Shown piece by piece: positions 1 to 9,095 of a stretch of DNA of 64,000 nt. Origin of the DNA: CAVRUD01 sp963849635 (GTDB lineage: Bacteria; Chloroflexota; Chloroflexia; Thermomicrobiales; UBA6265). A program made the translations under genes and the position numbers. The notes beneath the pieces are model-generated. The model did no database searches. It had not been told where the DNA came from and worked only from the letters and a program-made list of their open reading frames with translations. The stretch's first letter is position 1, and each line of letters starts with the position of its first letter. Where the stretch lies: assembly GCA_963849635.1 (NCBI GenBank), contig CAWKIA010000029.1:1-64000 (forward strand), written 5' to 3'.

Positions 1-391
1 GCGCGGGCGTCAAAGCGGTCACGCGCCTCTTCGACCCGCTTGCCATGCGTCAGCGACCACGAGCCCAGCGCCTTCAGCGGGGGCGCCATCGTCGCGCCGA
101 GCGAGGAAGCGCATACTCGACCCGCGGGGGCACCGCGGCGTGCACGCGGCGCACCAGCAGGCCGTCGCGCTCCATCGCGCGGAGCGTCTGCGTCAGCACC
201 TTCTCGGAGATCGGCGCGAGGTCCTCGAGCAGCTCGTGGTACCGGCGTGTGCCGTCGCCCAGCGCGAGGAGGACGTCCACGGACCACTTCGAGCTCAGCA
301 GACCGATCGAATCTCGGATCAGCCGCGCCGAGCGCGTGCGCTCGGCTACCCGGCGCGCGTGGGCGTGGTCGGCGATGGGCGGTGCGGTCAT
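1..391 (-). pseudogene. HxlR-family winged-helix transcriptional regulator, frameshifted and cut by the window edge
   Basis: The N-terminal 95 residues match the HxlR family, which binds DNA as a winged helix. SSKWSVDVLLAL, RRYHELLEDL and ISEKVLTQTLRAMERDGL are the hallmark recognition region, followed by the wing (PPRVEYAL). Near base 85-90 the frame breaks. The expected C-terminal helix resumes in another minus frame (PPLKALGSWSLTHGKRVEEA) and runs off the left edge. The ATG at 391 overlaps the stop of the sigma-factor gene (ATGA-type), so the two genes are probably one operon. The break may be a sequencing indel. Family assignment is firm; the ligand is unknown. Confidence 0.75.
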
Positions 392-948
392 GCCTCGGCT
401 CCCCTCAGCTTCAGTCCCAGCGCACGTAAGGCGCGCGAGACACGCAGCCGCGCAGCGTTCTGGGTGCAACCCAGCGCGCCGGCGACCTCCTCGTATTCCA
501 GTTGCTGCACGACGCGTAGCTCGAGCGCCTTGCGTTGCTCCGACGGCAGGGCACGTACGGCGCGGCGAAGGACGGGCGCCAGCGAAGTGGCGACCATCCG
601 CTCGTCCACGGCCTCGTAGTCCTCACACTCGGCCCATGCTGTCGGCATCCCGAGCCGCTCACGAGCGGCGCTCTCGATGCGATTGTGCTTGTGGTACTGG
701 CGCAGCAGGTTGCGCGCGATCCCGAACAGCCACGGCGCCCCCGAGCCGTCGGCCATGTCGCGAAAGCGGCGCGACGCGTGCCACGCCTGGGCGAACGTCT
801 CCGCGGTGAGATCCAGCGCGGCCGTGTCCGACCCCGTCTGGCGCTGGAACCACGAGTGGACCCAGGCCGCGTAGCGGTCGTAGAACTCGCGGAACGCGAG
901 CGGGTCCCGACTCGCTGCGGCGAGCAGGTCGGCATCGGATCTGGTCAC
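388..948 (-). CDS. ECF-type RNA polymerase sigma factor (sigma-70 family)
   Basis: This 186-residue protein has the ECF layout. Region 2 is at about 10-90 (FREFYDRYAAWVHSWF, LTAETFAQAWHASRRF, PWLFGIARNLLRQYH). Region 4 is at about 125-180 (LPSEQRKALELRVVQQLEY, then the helix-turn-helix GALGCTQNAARLRVSRALRAL). It would direct RNA polymerase to a small regulon. Its stop overlaps the start of the HxlR gene, and no anti-sigma factor is visible downstream. It is the only intact gene in the first 3 kb. That block looks unlike the rest of the window in its damage pattern. Confidence 0.9.
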   Translation of the reverse strand: MTRSDADLLAAASRDPLAFREFYDRYAAWVHSWFQRQTGSDTAALDLTAETFAQAWHASRRFRDMADGSGAPWLFGIARNLLRQYHKHNRIESAARERLGMPTAWAECEDYEAVDERMVATSLAPVLRRAVRALPSEQRKALELRVVQQLEYEEVAGALGCTQNAARLRVSRALRALGLKLRGAEA

Positions 949-992
949 GTGGTGCGTAGCGGCTCCCAGCGGTTCGCTACCTGATCATGACC

Positions 993-2672
993 CTAGCGCC
1001 AGGGTTGTGTTTTAGCCCTCGCGAAGACGGCGTTGGGCTCGATCGAGCGCTCGAACACTTTCTCCATACGCGGCTCACCATTTCCGTCCTCTGAAGGCAA
1101 TGCCTTTTGCAGGACGAACTTGGCGTGTCGGCCCTCCAATTCCAGCCACGCGACCTGATTATTGAACCACGGTTTGTCGTGGGCGAGGCGCCAGCGCACG
1201 TCGGGATCGCGGACCCCGGCACGGCGCGCGAGCGCTCGGGTGAACGCGCCCATGGTGCGCGTCCAGGCGGCGAGGATCACGCGCCGCTCGTTCGCGTCGA
1301 GCGGATTGCGGAACGGCGAGCAGACGGCCTGCCAGACGGCCGACTGGACGCCCGCGTCGCGCGGGAACGCGACCTCCGCCAGATACGCGTGGTGGACATC
1401 GCCGGACAGCACGCAGATCGTCGACGGCGCCGTCGCCGCGGTGACCGGCGCCGACCTCGCGCAGGTGCTCGCACATGCGGTGGAACGAGGTCTGGAACGC
1501 CGGCCAGTGCTCGAGGTCGAGCTCCTGGCGCAGCTTCTCGGCGACCCGCTTGGCCAGCTTGCCCCAGGCGCCGTCGGCGACCGGCTCGTTCCAGGCCTCG
1601 AGCCAGTGCATCGCCGGGCCCATGATCAGTGGAAGCGAGGTGCCGATCAGCAGGTGCTCGACGTCGCCGCAGGCGTGGTCGGTGATCCACTCCCACTCCT
1701 CGGGATCGACCATCGAGCGGTCGCCGGGGTCGAGCACGCGCCCGGCGCGCGAGTCGATCATCACGACCCGCGCCGGCCCGATGTCGCGGCAGAAGCTCCA
1801 GCGCGTGCCCTTGACCTCCTCGTCGGCTTGCTTGGCGAACGCGCGCAGCCGCGGCGTCGGGTCGGGAGCGGTGCGCAGGTGCTCGTAGAGCTCGAGTTCG
1901 TCACGCTCGGACGGCGACAGGTTCCCGAGGTGCTGATAGATGAAATAGCTCTCGAAGGCGGCGACGATCCGCTTGCGCCACCAGTCCTTCTGGCGCATCT
2001 CCTGCACCCACTCGATCGACGTGTTCCAGTCGTCGTGGACGTCGTGGTCGTCGAAGATCATCGCGCTCGGCACGGTCGAGAGCAGCCAGCGGATCACCGG
2101 CTCGCCCCACGAGGCGATGTAGAGCGCGACGTAGTCGTCGTAGTCGGAGACCTCCTCGCCGTCGAGCTTTTCCTCGACGTCGGGATGGACCTCGTCGGCG
2201 TAGACCTGGTCGCCGAGCAGCAGCAACGCGTCCGGCCACTCGTCCGGCGGCCGGTGGACCATCTGAGCGCCAGGCCGCGCAGCGCGTCGACCTCACGGCC
2301 CTGCGGGTGCTCGTCCTTGCGCAGCGTGTGCGGCGCCTCGTGCGGCGCGGCGACGCGGCACGAGCCGAAGACGATCCGCACCTTCGCCTCGCGCGTGTTG
2401 GTGCGGAGGACGCTGGGTGGGAACTCGCCGTCGCGCTCGGGCCACACGACCTCGCCGTCGAGCGCCACCTCGTACGGGATCGCGGCATCGGCGCGAGCCC
2501 GGTCACGTGGACGAGCGCGTAGTGGTGGCCTTCCACGGTGAACGTGCGCTCGCGGCTGGATCGAACCGTCGGGCCGGACCTCGACTTCGCACGGCGCGTC
2601 GTTCTTCACCGGCACCGCCGCCTCGTCGGACTCCGCGTGCCGCAGCAGCGGCCGAAGCCGCAGGCTCGACAT
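993..2672 (-). pseudogene. PhoD-like metallophosphatase (alkaline phosphatase D family), multiply frameshifted
   Basis: Pieces in all three minus frames join into one PhoD-like protein of about 555 residues. In order they are an N-terminal beta domain (YEVALDGEVVWPERDGEFPP), the metal-site strand VRIVFGSCR, LLLLGDQVYADEV, MIFDDHDVHDDWNTS, VVMIDSRAGR, EEWEWITDHACG, LLIGTSLPL and the late metal ligands in MLSGDVHHAYLAEV. Frame changes fall near 2560, 2500, 2262 and 1415. PhoD enzymes are secreted phosphodiester/monoesterases using Fe/Ca. No signal peptide is seen at the ATG at 2672. Four breaks in one gene point to poor local sequence quality or a dead gene. Confidence 0.75.
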
Positions 2673-3030
2673 GCGGCGGCGGCGAGGTCGTAGTGGCGAC
2701 GGAGCCCGTACAGGGTTGTTCGCTCGGCCGCGGGGCGGCCGGCGCGGTGGGCGGCGGCGACGAGCTGCTCGGGCTCGAGCTTGACGCCGTGGTCGGCGCC
2801 GGCCATCCGTGAGATCGACTCCTCCATGAGCGTCCCGCCAAGGTCGTTCACGCCCCATCGCAGGGCCTCGGTGGCGGCGTCGAGGCCCATCTTCACCCAG
2901 CTCGCCTGGAGGCTCGGGATCGTCCGCCCGAGCGCGAGCCGGAACACGGCCGTGTGCTTGAGGTTCTCCTCGCGCTAGATCTCGGGCGATGCCGTGCGTG
3001 CGGCCGAGCAGCGTCTGGAACGGGATGAAG
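2606..3030 (-). pseudogene. cofH: C-terminal fragment of CofH (5-amino-6-(D-ribitylamino)uracil--L-tyrosine 4-hydroxyphenyl transferase, FO synthase)
   Basis: The fragment reads FIPFQTLLGRTHGI, then EI(stop)REENLKHTAVFRL, then LGRTIPSLQASWVKMG, GVNDLGGTLMEESISRMAG and GRPAAERTTLYG. This is the conserved C-terminal half of CofH, the radical-SAM enzyme that makes the F420 precursor FO. The radical-SAM N-terminal half is absent, because at about 3,030 the sequence switches to an unrelated protein in the same reading direction. An extra C in a CCC run and a TAG (2975-2977) where TCG (Ser) is expected break the frame. The end overlaps the PhoD-like start. The identification is strong; the gene is non-functional as assembled. 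Confidence 0.75.
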
Positions 3031-3908
3031 AGGGCGCCTTGATTCGCTCCGAACCCGGCATCATCGGGGGGAATCGCCATCCCGTGGGTGCCGGTGAGCA
3101 GGAGGGCGGGCGGGCCGCCGTCACTCTTCCCTTGAAGCAGGGTGCGCAGCGTCTCCTTCGTCGCGGGGTCGCCGATGAACGATTCCCAGGCAAATCCCTG
3201 GTTCGTGCCAGGAGGCTTGCGCTGGCCATCTACGGTGACGAGCGGCCTGGCAACCTGGGAGGCGAAGAGCTGAGTAGCCTTGTCGAACTCGTGCTCCGTG
3301 GCGAACAGAGCCGCTCGCCGCTTTTGCGGCACGGTGGCCATCTGCTCGTACGCCACGACCCGGTCCGCGTATCGCTGGTAGCCGTCGATCGATGTGAAAT
3401 GGAGCCTGCCGGTCCCCCAGTAGATATCGAGGGTGTACTGAAAAGCGAACGGGATCTCCTGCGGTGAGCCGGCGAGAACGAGGTAATAGGGCACCCCCAG
3501 GGTGGGATCGACCGGGTTCATGCTGACGCCGTGCCGGGTCATCCAATCCTGGGCGGTGTCGTTCGGGCGGTAGCCGTCCGCCCCTTCAAAGATCTTGAAC
3601 AGCGGCCCGGCCTCCGCCTGGCGGTGGTCGAGCAGCTTCTTCAAGGCGTCCTTGACGGAACCATCGGCATCGGCGGGGAAGATGATCCCCCACCCTGTCT
3701 GGGACAAATCATTAGGATCGACGTCGCCGACCGCGCCGAAGTTCGGCTGCTGGTTGAAGTCGCGCTCCTGGCTGGCTTGCTCGTCGGGCGACGGATCCTC
3801 GCTCTGCCCGGCCAGTTTTGCCAGGTCGGACTCGACAACGCCGGGCAGGGGCTGACCCGTGGTGGCGTCGATCCCGTTTGGAATCGGTTGCTGATCTTCT
3901 TCGGCCAT
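3024..3908 (-). CDS. Caspase/gingipain-like hypothetical protein, C-terminus lost at a fusion junction
   Basis: About 293 residues are coherent from the ATG at 3908. The protein has an acidic N-terminus, then DLSQTGWGIIFPAD, PYYLVLAGSPQEIPFAFQY, GRLHFTSIDGYQRYADRVV and PALLLTGTHGM. The beta strands ending in GSP and in GTHG resemble the C25/caspase-like hydrolase fold, where the His of THG is the catalytic base. This reading is tentative. Homologues continue after the QGAL motif with a Cys/Asp-rich segment, but here the text changes abruptly to CofH sequence, so the catalytic Cys would be missing. It begins 10 bp after the stop of the hydrolase gene on the same strand, probably co-transcribed with it. 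Confidence 0.55.
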
Positions 3909-3918
3909 GTGATCTCTC

Positions 3919-5229
3919 CTAAGGCAGGGCTGCCTGCCAGATAGCGTGGGCTACTTCTGGGCCGGCGATGTCACTGTGGGCGCCGGAGGGGCCGTCGCCG
4001 TCGCGAATGAATTCGCTGGACTCGAGGTTGTAGACGGTCTTGGGTGCGAATCCGTAGGCGTCGGTAGCTGGCAGCATCGGCCGGTCTTCCACGCCGCTGT
4101 CCAACCCCTGGATGCCCCAGGCGCCGATGCCACCGTGCTCGGGCAGCTCGACGCCAAAGTCGTCCGGCCCGAACCATTGGGCCGCCAGCGGGTAGAACCG
4201 GCCGACCGCCTTGTCGTGCTTGGAACGTGTCGTTACCACCGGGCCGCTGATCTTGCCCTCCGCGATCAGGCGGTGGAAGTACCCCGGCGTCGAATCGAGG
4301 TGCGGGATCTTGAGGCAGTACGACCAGAGCGAGAGCGCACCCTGGACGAGGACCACGGAATCGACCGGCCGGGGCAAGCTCTGGGTCCCGTCCTTGCCCC
4401 CGATCATGGCCGAGACGACGATGCAGCCGAAGCTGTGACCCATGAGATGGACCCGGGCGGGCAGCGCGGCGGTCCGCTCCTGGAGGGCGGCGAGAAAGCG
4501 GTGCATGTCCCCCTCGCCGACCGTCCGTCCCCGTTTCTTCATCTTCCAGAACGAGAGCTGGCGCAGCGGACCTAAAATCCCGCCGAAGATCCCGCCCCCG
4601 AAGCTGGCCGCTTCGGCTTCACCGTTGGCGAAGGCGGCGTCCGGGTCGAACGGCTCGCGGTCCGCATCCGGCGGGGCGCCCTCCCCGTCGGCGCCCAGAT
4701 CGAGGGCGGCATCGAGCCGGACATACGCCTCGCGAACCTCGGGCGGCAGATCGGTCGCGGCGGCGTTATCCCGGGCTGCGGCCACGATTGTCTCCAGGTC
4801 CGCCCGGATGCCGGGTTCATCCCCCAGGATCTTCAGGTAGCGTTCGACCAGCACTTCGGCGGACGCCCCGCCACCCGGCGCAAAGTCAAGGCCATCGAGG
4901 TCCTCGTCGCCCCAGGGTTGGCTCGGCCAGTGCAGCCCGATGCGCAGCGGCAGGAAGTTCGGCCGCCGCTGTTTCATCGCATCCAGGTCAGCGGCGAGCA
5001 TGGCCTGGGCGGTGACCCACTCGTCGTACTGCTCGATGGCCCGGGGGACATCGCCCTTCCAGCCGTGGCTGAAGAAGAAGATGTCGGTGATCGGCTCCGA
5101 TCCGGCCCGCTCCAGCAGCACGTCGCTGAACAGTCCCCCGTTTCCGCCGGGATCGTCGGTCCGCTCGTGGCCGTCCTCGTCGAAGGAGATCAGGGCGTAT
5201 TCGTGCCCGGAAACCGTCTGGAATGGCAT
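3919..5229 (-). CDS. Alpha/beta-hydrolase-fold protein (lipase/esterase-like)
   Basis: The product has 436 residues from the ATG at 5229. The fold markers are the oxyanion strand FFFSHGW at 53-57, the nucleophile elbow GHSFG at 264-268 (Ser266), and a C-terminal His in SGAHSDIAGPE. Between them lies a long acidic insert (about 175-215) and a Gly-rich, weakly hydrophobic stretch FGGGIFGGILG at 210-220 that might touch membrane. There is no signal peptide. It likely hydrolyses an ester; the substrate is unknown. It lies between the amidase gene upstream and the caspase-like gene 10 bp downstream, all on the minus strand. A longer upstream in-frame extension to 5946 overlaps the amidase and is rejected. 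Confidence 0.7.
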   Translation of the reverse strand: MPFQTVSGHEYALISFDEDGHERTDDPGGNGGLFSDVLLERAGSEPITDIFFFSHGWKGDVPRAIEQYDEWVTAQAMLAADLDAMKQRRPNFLPLRIGLHWPSQPWGDEDLDGLDFAPGGGASAEVLVERYLKILGDEPGIRADLETIVAAARDNAAATDLPPEVREAYVRLDAALDLGADGEGAPPDADREPFDPDAAFANGEAEAASFGGGIFGGILGPLRQLSFWKMKKRGRTVGEGDMHRFLAALQERTAALPARVHLMGHSFGCIVVSAMIGGKDGTQSLPRPVDSVVLVQGALSLWSYCLKIPHLDSTPGYFHRLIAEGKISGPVVTTRSKHDKAVGRFYPLAAQWFGPDDFGVELPEHGGIGAWGIQGLDSGVEDRPMLPATDAYGFAPKTVYNLESSEFIRDGDGPSGAHSDIAGPEVAHAIWQAALP

Positions 5230-5344
5230 GGGGAAGCTCCTTATCGTTGGGATCGTCGGCCCTTGAGCGCCTGCGCGAAGGTCTTGCGCCGTCCCGGCAT
5301 CTCCCGAGACGGCGCAAGGTGTCCGATGTGCGCCCCATCCAGCC

Positions 5345-6625
5345 CTACCCGAGCGCCCACCCGCTGGCGTGGACCCACCCGGCGTCGCCGTCGAGGCGAT
5401 ACCAGCGGCTGACGCCGTCGATCTCCTGCCCCTTGTCGGTGAATCCATCGACCTTGTGGGTGCTGCCGGCTTCCAGGGAGTCGGTCGGATCGCCGCTGTC
5501 CCGCGACGGACCCGGGCGGACAGAGGCCTGCACGTTGCCAACGGTGAGCCGGCGCTCGTCCGCTTTGAAGTCCCGCACCCCGCCGGGGAGCTTCGTGTAG
5601 GTCCCGCCGCTGGCATGGACCCACTTCTTGTTGTTGAGCCGGTACCAGCGGGTTGAGCCTTCGACTGATTCGCCGTCGTCGGTGTAGCCGGTCGTCTCGT
5701 ACGTCTTGCCTTTGTCAAGCTGAGGCGCGTTCCCGCCCGCGTTCCGGCGCGGAGCGTCCCGGGCGACCGCCCCCATCGCGGCAACCAGATCGCCTGCTTC
5801 CGCTTTGATCGTGATCTTCTTCGGTGTAGGCTGGCCGCCCTCCTTGGCGTACCGAATGACATCGTCATCCAGGTTGTCGTGCGTGACCAACCGGCCTGGG
5901 CAGGACTTGGGCCACGCGCCGTCGACCCAATTGGGATTCTGGTCACGGTGGTAGAGGATGCCTAGTGGCTGTTCAGGACTCTCGATCCCGCTGTTCCGCG
6001 ACGAATTCAAGCGGGATCCGCCGCTCGAGCGTTGGGGTGAGGGGCGCACGAGGATCCCAGTAGCCGCCCGCTGGCGCGCTTGATGGCGTCGCTGAACAGC
6101 GCGAAGTCGCCGTTCCAGATGTGCTCGATATGGAGCCACCGGTCGTTGCGGTCATCGATCCCGAAACCGTTTTGGGCGGGATGGGTGCCGACGTAGACGC
6201 GCGCTTCACCCCGCTTGTAGTCACCCTCACCCGAGTAGAGCCATAGGTGCGGGCCAACGCCGAAGGGCCACAACCGCTCCGGGTCGGTGTGGTAGAAGTT
6301 GAAGATCGCAATCGAGCGAACTCAGTCCGGCCCAGACGTTCGGGTGTCGGTACTTCTGTGTGGTGGTAGCCGATGGCGTTAAAGGGACGTCCGCCCAGGC
6401 CCTGAACCGCGTACCACTGCTGGAACTCGTCGAGGGTGAACTCCTTGCCGGACGAAGAAGGTGTCGCTCTCGTCCTGGTAGCGGGCCGAAGTCGACGGCT
6501 CGGTCGGGTTGGAGCTCGCCCTCCTCCTGGGCCTGTCGAAAGACGTTCTCCAAACCTCGCCGAAATCGGCATCGCTGTGCGACGTCTTCCGGGACTCCAA
6601 CGGTTGGTTCGGCGGTCTCAGTCAT
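5345..6625 (-). pseudogene. N-acetylmuramoyl-L-alanine amidase (Amidase_2) with C-terminal SH3-like repeats, frameshifted
   Basis: The start is the ATG at 6625, preceded by CAGGAG. Segments in different minus frames give an Amidase_2 domain: FTLDEFQQWYAVQGLGGRPF, YHHTEVPTPE (first zinc His), GVGPHLWLYSGEG, VYVGTHPAQNGFG, WLHIEHIWNGDF, then YHRDQNP and KSCPGRLVTHDNL (second His and the CPG zinc motif). Two tandem SH3-like repeats follow (GSTRWYRLNNKKWVHASGG and GVSRWYRLDGDAGWVHASG). The enzyme would cut the peptide from muramic acid, with SH3 repeats binding cell wall. No export signal is visible. Breaks occur at several points between 6270 and 6600 and near 6010. It heads the three-gene minus-strand cluster. 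Confidence 0.7.
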
Positions 6626-7075
6626 GGCACGCTCCTGCTCTGGTAGCAATTGGTGCGCTGGAGGCGGGTGTCGCTTGGGGAATAGTTGGGGTGCAGGCCC
6701 GGTCGATTCCCATGCTCGTCCCTCCTGTGGTTGCAGTCGCCCCAACCCATGGCACATTCGTCGTTTCGCTGAGGCGATTGGCTAGATCGTATCGGGTGCA
6801 CAGAACATAGACATCCGCAACTATGCGTATTTTGCAAATGCCAAAGGTCCTTAGGACTTTCGGCGAGCACTGCGCGCGGCTCTGGCGGGGCAGTGGTTCA
6901 CAGGCTGATCGCCGGATGGAGATAAGAGAAGACCGTGGCTACCGGAATTCATACTCCGTTGATCCTCGCACGGGGCGGTGAGATGCGGGTACCCTGATCA
7001 GGTGATAGGCGGCGGATCATGGGCGCTCCGGCCGTCATGGTCCGTCATCAGTCGCGAACAGGAGAATCCTTTCCC
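6626..7075. other. Intergenic region between divergent amidase and PHP genes
   Basis: There is no convincing reading frame in this divergent gap. It must hold the promoters for both sides, but I cannot place -35/-10 boxes with confidence. The part from 6640 to 6850 is noticeably more AT-rich than the surrounding genes. Confidence 0.4.
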
Positions 7076-7999
7076 GTGTCCAACAATCTGAATCTGCCCT
7101 TCTCTCTCCCCGGCCGGTTCTACCGTGGCAACCTGCATACGCACTCGACCAGGTCGGACGGGCGACTGGTGCCCGAGGAGGTCATCGGACGCTACAAGGA
7201 GCAGGGATACGATTTCCTGGCGCTGACAGACCATTTCATGGAACGGTTCGAGTACCCCATCACCGACACCCGCGAACTGCGCTCCGCCGATTTCACGACC
7301 TTGCTTGGGGCTGAACTCCACGCCCCGGCGATCGGGGACGGCGGCCTCTGGCACATCGTCGCGGTTGGCCTGCCGCTCGATTTCGCTCCACCCGAGCCGG
7401 ACGAATCCGGACCCGAGTTGGTGGAGCGGGCTGATAAGGCAGGCGCCTGGATCGGGATCGCCCATCCGGCCTGGTACGGCGTGACCCTGGAGGACGCCCT
7501 GACCTTGCACCATGCTCACGCGGTCGAGGTCCATAACCAGGGACATACGGTCGATAGCGACCGCGGCAACGGCTGGTACCTGGCCGATCTGCTCTCCGCC
7601 CACGGCCGCCGCCCTCTGGCGTACGCCGCCGACGATGCCCACTTCAAAGACCGGCCGGACCACTTCGGCGGCTGGGTCCAGGTGCGGTCAGAGTCGCTGG
7701 ACCCGGACTCCCTCCTCGCGGCCCTGCACGGTGGCCACTACTACAGCTCGACCGGACCAGAGATCCACGATGTCTGCGTCGAGGGCGACCGGATCAGGGT
7801 CTCCTGCTCGCCCGCCCAGTCGATCTTCGCCGGCGGTCGCGGCTCGGTCGCCCGCTACGCCCACGGCGACGGCCTCACCGAGGCCGACTTCCCGCTCGAT
7901 CCCTTCCTCAGCGCCTACATGCGCATCACCGTCCTGGACGCCAGCGGCAAGCGTGCCTGGACCAATCCGGTCTGGTTCGACGACATCGCACCGCAGTAG
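7076..7999 (+). CDS. PHP-domain phosphoesterase / metal-dependent hydrolase
   Basis: The product is a PHP-superfamily protein of about 307 residues. The first metal motif is GNLHTHSTRSDG, followed by DFLALTDHF, a Glu in LLGAELHA, HIVAVG, IAHPAW, and the late AYAADDAHF and FGGWVQV. These supply the His/Asp/Glu ligands of the trinuclear metal site. The C-terminal 80 residues form a beta-rich extension typical of the CehA/McbA group. I chose the GTG at 7076 because AGGAG lies upstream and the conserved domain starts just after. An in-frame ATG at 7019 would add 19 residues with a poorer ribosome site. It is a single gene and the substrate is unknown. Confidence 0.85.
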   Translation: MSNNLNLPFSLPGRFYRGNLHTHSTRSDGRLVPEEVIGRYKEQGYDFLALTDHFMERFEYPITDTRELRSADFTTLLGAELHAPAIGDGGLWHIVAVGLPLDFAPPEPDESGPELVERADKAGAWIGIAHPAWYGVTLEDALTLHHAHAVEVHNQGHTVDSDRGNGWYLADLLSAHGRRPLAYAADDAHFKDRPDHFGGWVQVRSESLDPDSLLAALHGGHYYSSTGPEIHDVCVEGDRIRVSCSPAQSIFAGGRGSVARYAHGDGLTEADFPLDPFLSAYMRITVLDASGKRAWTNPVWFDDIAPQ

Positions 8000-8190
8000 C
8001 GAGGCGGGAAGGCGGGTAGGAACCGGGTAGAGACGGTGCTCACCTTCGTGGGGGTGTGGGCCCTATCCACGGCCATCGATCGACCCTAGCTGCGGCGATG
8101 ATCGGTTGTGATAAGGTGTGCATCTTCACGACAGGGGACGCCAGGAGTTGCGGGGCGTCCTAAAGCCTGCCATTCGGATAGGGGGTGCGC

Positions 8191-8601
8191 ATGGACGAGG
8201 ATCTGCTCACGATCCCGGAGGCTGCGGCCGCGCTGAAGGTCAGCCCGGTCACGATCGCCCGCTGGCTGAAGCAGGGGCGGTTGCCGGCGTACCGGATGGG
8301 TCCGCGGGCGGTCCGGATCCGGCGCGAGGACCTGACGGAGGTCCTGACGCCGTCTGGCCACGCCGAATCAAGCCGGACCGAACCGGCGTCGCCGGATTCC
8401 GGTTCCAATGAGCGGCATGGCAACGGCGCCGTCCACGAATGGCCGCTCACCCCAGCCATGAGCCTGAGCGTGACCGAGCGCCTGGCCGCCTTGCGCGAGG
8501 CCGAAGGGCTACGTGATCGCATCCTGACCCGGCGCAAGGGTGTCCAGCTGCCAGCGATCGAGCTGGAGCGGGGCAAAGAGAAGCGGGGGAAACGCTCGTG
8601 A
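8191..8601 (+). CDS. Excisionase-type helix-turn-helix protein, probable antitoxin
   Basis: The product has 136 residues. The first 55 form a MerR/excisionase-type helix-turn-helix: LTIPEAAAALKVSPVTIARW, then LKQGRLPAYRMG and AVRIRREDLTEVL. A linker and a charged C-terminal helix follow, with RLAALREAEGLRDRIL and a basic tail. The last four bases overlap the start of the PIN-domain gene (GTGA), so the two are translationally coupled. The C-terminal helix is the likely toxin-binding part. The start is the ATG at 8191 with AGGGGG upstream; a GTG at 8185 is also possible. The antitoxin role is inferred from the pairing. Confidence 0.75.
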   Translation: MDEDLLTIPEAAAALKVSPVTIARWLKQGRLPAYRMGPRAVRIRREDLTEVLTPSGHAESSRTEPASPDSGSNERHGNGAVHEWPLTPAMSLSVTERLAALREAEGLRDRILTRRKGVQLPAIELERGKEKRGKRS

Positions 8602-9068
8602 GCGCGCCAGAGGGAGACAGGCCGGAGGCAGGCACGCCGTTCGTGATCGACGCCGCCGTGGCGGTCAAACTGGTGTTGCCGGAGGAGTTCTCCAGCCGCG
8701 CCCAGGACCTGATCGAGTCCGCGTTCACTGCGGGCCGGCGGGTGATTGGCCCTCCGCTCCTCTCCATCGAGGTCGCTAATGCGATCTACGCCCAACGCCG
8801 TAACGACGAAATCTCCGGCGGCGAGGCGGATGCGGCTATGTCCGCCTTCTTGCGCCTGGGGATCGAATCGCTTGCCCCGGCTGGATTGGACCGAGCGGCG
8901 TTCGCCTTCAGCCGGGCCCATCGCCTGCGATCCGTCCACACCTCTTACTACGTGACGCTCTCGCAGATGCTGAGCACGCAACTCTGGACGGCGGACCGGG
9001 CACTGTTCAAGTACGCGTCGTCGATCGCCCCCTGGGTCTGCTGGATCGGGGACTTTTCGGGTGCGTAG
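8598..9068 (+). CDS. PIN-domain ribonuclease toxin (VapC-like)
   Basis: This 156-residue PIN protein has the first acidic residue in FVIDAAVAVKLVLPEE, the central SIEVANAIYAQRR (Glu), and the C-terminal LWTADRALFKYA (Asp). This is the usual Mg-binding set of VapC-type endoribonucleases. It starts with GTG inside the stop region of the HTH gene, an arrangement normal for toxin-antitoxin operons. RNA targets of VapC proteins are often tRNAs or rRNA; the target here cannot be told. It converges on the LLM oxidoreductase gene. Confidence 0.85.
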   Translation: MSAPEGDRPEAGTPFVIDAAVAVKLVLPEEFSSRAQDLIESAFTAGRRVIGPPLLSIEVANAIYAQRRNDEISGGEADAAMSAFLRLGIESLAPAGLDRAAFAFSRAHRLRSVHTSYYVTLSQMLSTQLWTADRALFKYASSIAPWVCWIGDFSGA

Positions 9069-9095
9069 CGCGGTGCAGTCGAACTGACGCCTCGG

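Noticed and set aside
1162..2541. Plus-strand open frame of 459 codons opposite the PhoD-like gene
   Set aside because: High GC gives long antisense frames. It has no recognisable domains, and the opposite strand carries clear PhoD motifs.
3919..5946. Longer version of the alpha/beta hydrolase starting at 5946
   Set aside because: The extra N-terminal part is the shadow of the amidase gene's SH3 region. The coherent protein starts at the ATG at 5229.
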